Shown: one piece after another, positions 31,874-37,452 of the stretch
Numbering within the stretch: the first letter of the stretch is position 1
Layout: each line of letters begins with the position of its first letter
Assembly: GCA_020343695.1 (NCBI GenBank)
Contig: CP070807.1
Coordinates: 1,586,281 to 1,623,732, forward strand
DNA length: 37,452 nt
Reading direction: 5' to 3'
Origin: Candidatus Omnitrophota bacterium
GTDB taxonomy: Bacteria; Omnitrophota; Gorgyraeia; Duberdicusellales; 4484-171
Position numbers and translations under genes: made by a program
The notes under the pieces: generated by a model
Told to the model about the DNA's origin: nothing
Database searches by the model: none
Seen by the model: only the letters and a program-made list of their open reading frames with translations

Positions 31874-32923
31874 TTATAAATTTTCAAACTCTACAACATT
31901 CTTAACCTTATTCAGTGCTGTTTGCTTGGTGATTGTTCCCTTTCGGTAGAGATTCTTGAGGCACTTATCCATGGTGTGCATCCCATACTGGGCACCCATT
32001 TGGATCAGAGAAGGTATCTGGGCAATTTCTCCTTCTCGGATAAGGTTACGTATACCAGGGGTGGCGACCATGATTTCGGTAGCAAGAATTCTGCCTGCCC
32101 CCTCTGCCCGAGGAAGGAGAAGCTGGGAAATTACTCCCTGGAGAGAATCCGCAAGCTGTATGCGTATCTGCTTCTGCTGATGTGGTGGAAACACGTCAAT
32201 TATTCTCTGCACAGTTTGAGGGGCATCGGGAGTGTGTAGTGTCGCTAAAACCAAGTGACCCGTTTCTGCTGCAGTTAAGGTGGTAGCAATTGTCTCCAGA
32301 TCACGCATCTCACCTACTATAATGACATCCGGGTCTTGCCTTAATGCTCGCTTGAGAGCTTCGGGAAAAGAATGAGTGTCAGCAAATACTTCTCTCTGTT
32401 TTATGATGCTCCTCTTTTTGATATGAACGAATTCGATGGGATCTTCTATGGCAATAATCATCTCTTGCCTCTCAGCGTTGACTACGTCGATCATCGCTGC
32501 CAATGTTGTGCTTTTACCCATTCCTGTAGGTCCTGTGACTAAAACGAGTCCATTGGGTTTTCTGATAAATTCATATGCAACTTCAGGAATACCTAATGCT
32601 TCAAAATCTGGTATCTCTTTCGGGATGCGCCTAAATGCAGCTTCAATATTTCCCTTTTGATAGTGGACATTAATGCGGAATCTATCCATGTTCGGAAGAG
32701 CAAATGAGAAGTCCAGTTCCTTGTCTCTTTCAAATGCTACCTTCTGCTCATCGTTTAATATTCCATAGATGAGAAATTTGGTGTCATCGCTTTTTAAAAC
32801 AGGAAGATCAGTAATGAGCAGTGTTCCATCAATTCGTAAGATTGGCGGGCTATCCACAGTAATATGAAGATCGCTTGCTTTCTTTTCCATAGTCATGGTT
32901 AATAGTGCGTTAATATTAAGCAT
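31874..32923 (-). CDS. pilT: type IV pilus retraction ATPase PilT
   Basis: 349 residues, near standard PilT length. The N-terminal PAS-like domain (about 1-100) begins with LTMTMEKKASDLHITVDSPP. Walker A is VTGPTGMGKSTTLAA, the Asp box is IAIEDPIEFVH, Walker B is DPDVIIVGEMRDLETI, and the His box is ATLHTPDAPQTV. Near the end GIRNLIREGE matches the AIRNLIRE motif needed for retraction. A strong AGGAGG precedes the ATG. It is located between leuC and leuD, an unusual place; no other pilus gene is in the window. Confidence 0.95.
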   Translation of the reverse strand: MLNINALLTMTMEKKASDLHITVDSPPILRIDGTLLITDLPVLKSDDTKFLIYGILNDEQKVAFERDKELDFSFALPNMDRFRINVHYQKGNIEAAFRRIPKEIPDFEALGIPEVAYEFIRKPNGLVLVTGPTGMGKSTTLAAMIDVVNAERQEMIIAIEDPIEFVHIKKRSIIKQREVFADTHSFPEALKRALRQDPDVIIVGEMRDLETIATTLTAAETGHLVLATLHTPDAPQTVQRIIDVFPPHQQKQIRIQLADSLQGVISQLLLPRAEGAGRILATEIMVATPGIRNLIREGEIAQIPSLIQMGAQYGMHTMDKCLKNLYRKGTITKQTALNKVKNVVEFENL

Positions 32924-32972
32924 ACTATCTCCTCCTTTCTGTTGGTTGGAATAGTGCGTATTTGTTTCAATT

Positions 32973-34229
32973 TCATTTTTTCATGTATTTTCTGGGGTCA
33001 GTGATTCTGCCTGCTATTGCCGAGGCAGTTACTGTCGCGGGAGAAGCAAGATATATAAAGCTACGAGGATTTCCCATACGCCCCTTAAAGTTTCTATTCG
33101 CTGTGGAAATCACTACTTCTCCATCAGCAGGAACACCTTGATGTGTTCCTACGCAGGGCCCACATCCTGGCGGAAGAATGAGTCCCCCTGCTTCCAAAAA
33201 GACTTTTATTATACCACGTTGCAATGCTTCTAAAAATACTCTCTGAGAGGCCGGAGCGATTAAAAATTTTACTTCAGGATGAGTGCGCCTTCCCTTTAAC
33301 ATTGTGGCAGCAATTCGTAAATCATCCAATCGCCCATTCGTACATGTTCCTAAAAATGCCTGGTTAATTTTTATTCCTTCAACATCTTCAATGGGTGCTC
33401 CATTATCGACGGTATGAGGACGTGCCACATAGGGGGGTAGTTTCGATACGTCAAACTCAATTACTTTTTCATAGGAACATTTTTTGTCCGCACCATACGG
33501 GGTGTATCCTTTTTTCTTTGTCTTGCCAAGATAAGAAAATACTTTTCCATCAGGGGTAATAAGACCACACTTTGCTCCAAATTCAATTGTCATGTTTGTA
33601 ATAGTGAAGCGTGCATCAAGAGACAATGCAGCAATTGTTTCTCCTGTAAATTCTACTGCTTTGTATGTTGCCCCATGTGCGCCGAGTGTATGAATAATCC
33701 ACAAGATAACATCTTTACTGTAAACTCCCCGTGGCAACTTACCCTTGATGACCAATTTATATGTATGGGGAACTTTAAACCAATTTTTTCCTGTAAGGAG
33801 CGTTACCGCAAGATCTGTGGAGCCTACACCAAATGCAGCCGCACCTAAAGCGCCTGCAGTAGAGGTGTGGGAATCTGCCCCTAAGATAAGTGATCCAGGA
33901 GCCGCGAATCCCTCTTCGATTACTAATTGATGGGAAATACCGCAACCGACATCAAAGAGTACATTTTTATTGCGAGCAGTAAATTCTCGCATACGAGAGT
34001 GTACCCCTGAGACACCTATATTTGGAGAGGGACTGCTGTGGTCGATGAACATAGCATATTTTTTCGGATTCTTAAGGGACTCATTAAGCTGAGAGACTCC
34101 ATCTATGACCAGCGCAGTGGTCCCGTCTTGAGAAAAACAAAAGTCGACTTTACATATCCCAACCTGGCCAGCTTGTAATGATTTCCTTGCATGAGATGAG
34201 AGAATTTTTTCAATGGCCGTCTTAGGCAT
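32973..34229 (-). CDS. leuC: 3-isopropylmalate dehydratase large subunit
   Basis: 418 residues, the shorter archaeal-type LeuC. It isomerises 2-isopropylmalate to 3-isopropylmalate in leucine synthesis and carries a 4Fe-4S cluster; cysteines are in LGTCTNGR and in PPGCGPCVGTHQG. ILGADSHTSTAGALGAAAFGVGSTD is typical. A homoaconitase-like activity cannot be excluded for this branch, but with leuD nearby the leucine role is likely. Its ATG overlaps the end of the small upstream frame (34222-34362), so it is probably read by translational coupling. Confidence 0.94.
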   Translation of the reverse strand: MPKTAIEKILSSHARKSLQAGQVGICKVDFCFSQDGTTALVIDGVSQLNESLKNPKKYAMFIDHSSPSPNIGVSGVHSRMREFTARNKNVLFDVGCGISHQLVIEEGFAAPGSLILGADSHTSTAGALGAAAFGVGSTDLAVTLLTGKNWFKVPHTYKLVIKGKLPRGVYSKDVILWIIHTLGAHGATYKAVEFTGETIAALSLDARFTITNMTIEFGAKCGLITPDGKVFSYLGKTKKKGYTPYGADKKCSYEKVIEFDVSKLPPYVARPHTVDNGAPIEDVEGIKINQAFLGTCTNGRLDDLRIAATMLKGRRTHPEVKFLIAPASQRVFLEALQRGIIKVFLEAGGLILPPGCGPCVGTHQGVPADGEVVISTANRNFKGRMGNPRSFIYLASPATVTASAIAGRITDPRKYMKK

Positions 34230-34362
34230 TTTTCAAAGTTTCTTGAGAAAAGTTTGTATGCAGTCTATCCCAGTCTTTTCCTTCCCGAATTAATTCTTTT
34301 GTAAGAGTAATTATTTTTAAGGTGGTCGATTTGGCTAGAGAGGAAACGCGAGGATTAATCAT
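34222..34362 (-). CDS. small frame resembling an aminotransferase N-terminus, upstream of leuC
   Basis: A 46-codon frame whose stop overlaps the leuC start by 8 nt. The first 30 residues (MINPRVSSLAKSTTLKIITL, then TKELIREGKD) resemble the N-terminal arm of class I aspartate-type aminotransferases. The expected continuation with FGAGEPDF is missing, and residues 31-46 match nothing I know. It could be a remnant of an aminotransferase gene whose start region now leads into leuC, or a short coupling peptide. Similarity is short and should be treated as tentative. Confidence 0.35.
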   Translation of the reverse strand: MINPRVSSLAKSTTLKIITLTKELIREGKDWDRLHTNFSQETLKNA

Positions 34363-34466
34363 TTTATCCACTAATGCTAATGTGCTTGCCCCGCACACAG
34401 ATCGCCGTTAAGTATACAGATGGATGTGAGCAAAACAGGGTATGTATGTGCCGATCCGTGCTTGTT

Positions 34467-35015
34467 TTATAGGGCGTCTCGCTCCTTCTTAAAAATCTTC
34501 CTTACTCCTGTGATAAACCCTTTCTTAGGTTTTTCTTTCTTTGGAATTGGTTTCTCTTCTCTTTTTTCTTCTCTCGGCACCTTCTCTTTTTCTTTTTTTT
34601 CTCTCTTCTTTCTCAGTTTGCGTTCCATCTTTGTGAATTCCAAAATAGAGAGCTTTGCCCCGTCACCTTTCCTCCTGCCCAAGTTGATTACGCGCGTATA
34701 GCCTCCGTTGATACTCCTGAAGCGAGGCCCGATGCTTTCAAATAGTCGTCTGACGAGTTTATGATCTTCCAAGAAGCAGTAACTGAGTCTGCGATGATGA
34801 AGGTTATCTTCTTTTGCCCAGGTAATCAATTTCTCCGCGGGTCCCCTTAAGGCTTTTGCTTTTGACTGGGTAGTCTTTATCCGTTCGTAGAGAATGAGAG
34901 ACCGCAAAAGCGCTTTCACTAAAGCTTTTCTCTGTGCACGTGGACGGGAAAATTTTTCGCTTTTCTTTCTGTGTCTCCTAGCTGCATCAGACCATTTCCA
35001 TTTTTTTTCTCTCAA
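34467..35015 (-). CDS. rplQ: 50S ribosomal protein L17 with long charged tail
   Basis: 182 residues. The bL17 core spans about 13-128: RRHRKKSEKFSRPRAQRKAL, LRSLILYERIKTT, AEKLITWAKED and GGYTRVINLGRRKGDGAKLSI. A Lys/Glu-rich tail of about 54 residues follows, ending GVRKIFKKERDAL; E. coli L17 ends at about 127. The frame has no ATG near the usual start; a TTG at 35015 overlaps rpoA by 29 nt and adds about 12 residues before the usual MRHRK-like start. Gene order rpsM-rpsK-rpsD-rpoA-rplQ is normal. Confidence 0.93.
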   Translation of the reverse strand: MREKKWKWSDAARRHRKKSEKFSRPRAQRKALVKALLRSLILYERIKTTQSKAKALRGPAEKLITWAKEDNLHHRRLSYCFLEDHKLVRRLFESIGPRFRSINGGYTRVINLGRRKGDGAKLSILEFTKMERKLRKKREKKEKEKVPREEKREEKPIPKKEKPKKGFITGVRKIFKKERDAL

Positions 35016-35973
35016 TCTTGATTCCTAGTCCAAGACCCATTGTTTTGAGCAGATTCACTACTTCATTGAGAGATTTTTTTCCAAAGTTTCTATAGGAGAG
35101 CATTTCTGCTTCAGTTTTTTCCACTAAATCCGCCAGTGTTTTAATATCTGCCTCACGCAAACAATTGGCGCTCCGTACCGACAATTCCAATTCAGAGATA
35201 GGGATTTTCAACTTTTCATAGAGGGAAACTTCTTCAGGGCTAAGTTCCTCTGCCTCTTCTTCAATGATTTCGCCTAATGTAAAGAAGAGCTCAAGGTGCC
35301 TGCTCAATACTTTTGCAGCATAGATGAGAGCCTCTTTGGGTTCGATGCTGGCGTCGGTAAAAATTTCCACGATGAGTTTGTCGTAATCAGTACGTTTGCC
35401 AACCCGTGTGTTTTCTACCTTGAAAGTGACTTTTTTTACCGGGGTAAAAATGGAATCTATGGGGGTTACCCCTATAGGCATGTCATCTCGCTTGTTTGTT
35501 TCGGCAGGAACGAATCCCCGACCCCTGCCTACCTCCATCTCAATATTGAGCTTCGCTTTTTTCGAGGTAAGAGTAGCAATGTGTAAATCTGGATTTATTA
35601 CCTCTATGCTCTCGTCAGTTACTATATCTTTTGCTTTTACTTCTCTTTCTCCCTCATCTTTGATGTAAATCTTTTTGGGAGATTTGGAATAAGACCTCAA
35701 GACAACATTTTTAATGTTGAGGATAATCTCCGGAACATCTTCTAATATGCCCTCCACCGTAGAGAATTCATGAGAAATACCCTCTATTCGCACAGAAGTT
35801 ACTGCCGCCCCTTCAATAGAAGAGAGAAGTATCCTTCTTAAGGCATTGCCCAAGGTGACGCCGTAGCCTCTCTCTAAAGGTTCCGCCACAAATTTACCGT
35901 AGTTAGGGGAGTAACTCTCCTGTTCGACAGTTATTCGTTTCGGAAATTGAAAATCTCGCCACGTTATACCCAT
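34987..35973 (-). CDS. rpoA: RNA polymerase alpha subunit
   Basis: 328 residues, normal length. The N-terminal assembly domain shows GYGVTLGNALRRILLSSIEGAAVTSV and the C-terminal domain ELSVRSANCLREADIKTLADLVEKTE, with YRNFGKKSLNEV, for UP-element and activator contacts. GGAGGAGG precedes the ATG. The gap to rpsD (35974-36076) contains two heptanucleotide repeat tracts. Confidence 0.97.
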   Translation of the reverse strand: MGITWRDFQFPKRITVEQESYSPNYGKFVAEPLERGYGVTLGNALRRILLSSIEGAAVTSVRIEGISHEFSTVEGILEDVPEIILNIKNVVLRSYSKSPKKIYIKDEGEREVKAKDIVTDESIEVINPDLHIATLTSKKAKLNIEMEVGRGRGFVPAETNKRDDMPIGVTPIDSIFTPVKKVTFKVENTRVGKRTDYDKLIVEIFTDASIEPKEALIYAAKVLSRHLELFFTLGEIIEEEAEELSPEEVSLYEKLKIPISELELSVRSANCLREADIKTLADLVEKTEAEMLSYRNFGKKSLNEVVNLLKTMGLGLGIKIERKKMEMV

Positions 35974-35996
35974 TTTTTGCCTCCTCCTTCATATTT

Positions 35997-36031
35997 AGAG
36001 GACAGAAGTCAAATTCCAGAGGACAGAAGCG
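35997..36031. repeat. heptanucleotide repeat tract (AGAGGAC unit)
   Basis: Five 7-nt units in the rpsD-rpoA gap. AGAGGAC and AGAAGNN alternate and recur at a 21-nt (3 x 7) spacing, with one diverged unit between them. Confidence 0.75.
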
Positions 36032-36036
36032 AGAAA

Positions 36037-36071
36037 AATCTGCCATCTGTTATCTGCCATCTGCTGTCTTA
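36037..36071. repeat. heptanucleotide repeat tract (NATCTGN unit)
   Basis: Five 7-nt units, consensus NATCTGN, the last one degenerate. It begins 5 nt after the previous tract and ends 5 nt from the rpsD stop, so the whole gap of about 100 nt is largely repeats. Confidence 0.8.
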
Positions 36072-36076
36072 ATCGT

Positions 36077-36706
36077 TTATTTGGAGTAAAGTTCCACGAT
36101 AAATTGCTCATTTACAGGGATACTTATATCCTCTTTTTCTGGCACGCGTACGATTCTCGCTTTGAGATTTGCGTTATCGACTTCGAGCCATGAGACAACA
36201 CTTCGTTCTTTTGAATTTATTTCAATATTTTCCTTTATGACTTTTTTTGTAGTGTCTTTTGCTCGCAGGTCTATGGTTTGGCCTTCTTTTACGATATAAG
36301 AGGGAATATTTGCTCGCCTCCCGTTTATAAAGACGAAGCCATGTCGTACGAATTGACGGGCTTGACTGCGCGAGAGCGCAAACAGAGATCGGTAAATGAC
36401 ATTGTCTAATCTTCTCTCGAGAAGTTGCAGAAGCATCCTGCCTGTAACACCTTTTGATTTGCTCGCGCTTCTGAAAAATCGTTTAAATTGTTTCTCGAGC
36501 GCTCCATACATACGTTTGACTTTTTGTTTTTCTCGTAATTGGAGAGCATAGTATGATGGTTTGGATGAGGTGCGGGTGTGCATTCCGGGTGGCTGTGGTC
36601 TCTTTACAAAGGGACATTTTTCGGTGACGCACCTTACCCCTTTCAAGAACAATTTCATTCCCTCTCTTCTGCATAATTTGCAACGCGCCTTTAAGTATCT
36701 TGCCAT
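36077..36706 (-). CDS. rpsD: 30S ribosomal protein S4
   Basis: 209 residues, full-length uS4. The N-terminus keeps four cysteines (CKLC, then VRC and KCPF) as in zinc-binding S4. ERRLDNVIYRSLFALSRSQARQFVRHGFVFING is the S4 RNA-binding domain. S4 often represses its own operon by binding mRNA; no such site was identified here. Confidence 0.97.
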   Translation of the reverse strand: MARYLKARCKLCRREGMKLFLKGVRCVTEKCPFVKRPQPPGMHTRTSSKPSYYALQLREKQKVKRMYGALEKQFKRFFRSASKSKGVTGRMLLQLLERRLDNVIYRSLFALSRSQARQFVRHGFVFINGRRANIPSYIVKEGQTIDLRAKDTTKKVIKENIEINSKERSVVSWLEVDNANLKARIVRVPEKEDISIPVNEQFIVELYSK

Positions 36707-36750
36707 TTCAACCTTGCCTTTCTACTCGCTTCCTTAAGTGATATCTAACT

Positions 36751-37143
36751 TTAGACCCTTCTTTTCTTTCGCGGTCTGCATCCATTATGAGGGCTGGGGG
36801 TAATATCTTTTACTCGCTTGACATTGAGCCCCGCTGCCTGCAGAGACCGTATTGCCGCCTCTCTTCCTGGACCAGGACCGGTAACTAGCACTTCGACTTC
36901 GGTGAGTCCCATATCTTTTGCTCTTTTTGCGACATCGAAAGAGGCAATTTGTGCAGCATAAGGGGTAGATTTTTTGGTTCCCTTAAAACCCGATGTTCCT
37001 GCTGAAGCCCATGATATCGCGTTTCCTGCCATATCTGTAACAGTTATAATTGTGTTGTTGAAGGTTGCCTTTATATGGGCGACCCCTATGTGGGATTGTA
37101 ACTGAATCTTTTTCTTCTTTTCTCTTCTTCGTCTTTTTACCAT
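36751..37143 (-). CDS. rpsK: 30S ribosomal protein S11
   Basis: 130 residues. [61 protein letters not shown] and the final [18 protein letters not shown] are standard uS11. It follows rpsM by 9 nt. Confidence 0.97.
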   Translation of the reverse strand: MVKRRRREKKKKIQLQSHIGVAHIKATFNNTIITVTDMAGNAISWASAGTSGFKGTKKSTPYAAQIASFDVAKRAKDMGLTEVEVLVTGPGPGREAAIRSLQAAGLNVKRVKDITPSPHNGCRPRKKRRV

Positions 37144-37152
37144 ATTTTCTCC

Positions 37153-37452
37153 TTATTTCTTCTTAATCCCCCCTACCCTTGGGCGAGGTCCTTTTCTCGT
37201 GCGTGCATTGCAACGGGTACGTTGACCGCGAGCAGGTAGACCCTTTTTATGCCGTGATCCTCTATAACAGCCTATTTCGATAAGTCTTCTTATATTTTGA
37301 GAAATCTCTCGACGTAATTCTCCTTCTACTCTATAGTGCGTCTGAATGTGTGAGGTGATGCGAGATACTTCCTCTTCAGATAAGTCGCGCGCTCTTTTTT
37401 CAGGATCTATTCCAGCCTGAATCAACGTTTGTTGGGCCGCCACGGGTCCAAT
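37153..37452 (-). CDS. rpsM: 30S ribosomal protein S13 (N-terminus outside window)
   Basis: The frame runs past the window edge; the last codons read [20 protein letters not shown], the usual region after about residue 20 of uS13. The Met at 37443 is a GTG-encoded Val within the gene, not the true start. The end is canonical: [18 protein letters not shown] and [11 protein letters not shown]. About 100 residues are visible. Confidence 0.96.
   Translation of the reverse strand: MGPVAAQQTLIQAGIDPEKRARDLSEEEVSRITSHIQTHYRVEGELRREISQNIRRLIEIGCYRGSRHKKGLPARGQRTRCNARTRKGPRPRVGGIKKK

Noticed and set aside
1-37452. CRISPR array, transposon, prophage or toxin-antitoxin system
   Set aside because: I looked for regular direct repeats with spacers, transposase motifs and paired small genes and found none; the repeats present are short tandem or tRNA-linked.

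Overview
This 37.5-kb window is a gene-dense, moderately AT-rich bacterial chromosome segment. Heptose-precursor genes (gmhA, hldE adenylyltransferase), an NlpD-like lipoprotein and a beta-barrel-like protein point to a Gram-negative envelope. The 81-residue protein at 776-1021 looks like the small basic protein family of Planctomycetes, Verrucomicrobia, Chlamydiae and relatives. Together with a ThiD2-type HMP-P kinase, a PPi-type phosphofructokinase and a compact genome style, I infer a PVC-affiliated uncultured lineage such as Omnitrophota. That is inference; a ribosomal-protein or RpoA tree would settle it.

Layout. Positions 1-7200 (minus strand): a partial SH3-domain protein, the small basic protein and a SPOR protein; then an operon-like run of NlpD-like lipoprotein, degenerate-P-loop ATPase, phosphoesterase, HIT, dGTPase and HD-GYP. 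Positions 7200-7820: tRNA-Gly(CCC) inside a repeat-rich patch. Positions 7820-16520: one long minus-strand train, argC-argJ-argB-argD-pfkA-gmhA-hldE-thiD2-thiE-thiC, driven by a good promoter before argC. Positions 16700-22370: metE with a membrane protein, suhB with a SagB-like nitroreductase, smpB and an AEC transporter. Positions 22470-23003: tRNA-Leu(CAG), a tRNA remnant, a second repeat-rich patch and tRNA-Ser(CGA). Positions 23068-31279: CPBP protease, M48 lipoprotein peptidase, pyrE, a Na/Pi transporter with a PhoU-like partner, Nudix, a GlcD-like oxidase, a beta-barrel-like protein and a lipoamide-dehydrogenase-like flavoprotein. Positions 31349-34362: leuC-pilT-leuD preceded by a small aminotransferase-like stub. 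Positions 34467-37452: the alpha operon rpsM-rpsK-rpsD-rpoA-rplQ.

Most genes are housekeeping: arginine, leucine, methionine, thiamine and pyrimidine synthesis, glycolysis, envelope and translation. I found no CRISPR array, transposase, phage gene or recognisable defence island.

The less ordinary content is mostly non-coding or architectural. (1) Heptanucleotide repeat tracts occur at five places, each with its own unit; one encodes a signal peptide. (2) A diverged repeat element with a covarying hairpin lies directly upstream of two unrelated tRNA genes, with tRNA fragments nearby. (3) A ThiD2-ThiE pair looks like a fusion split at an A7 run. (4) Several promoters place the -10 box 7-8 nt before the start codon, implying leaderless mRNAs. 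(5) An archaeal-type ATPase has lost its Walker A lysine. (6) pilT sits between leuC and leuD.
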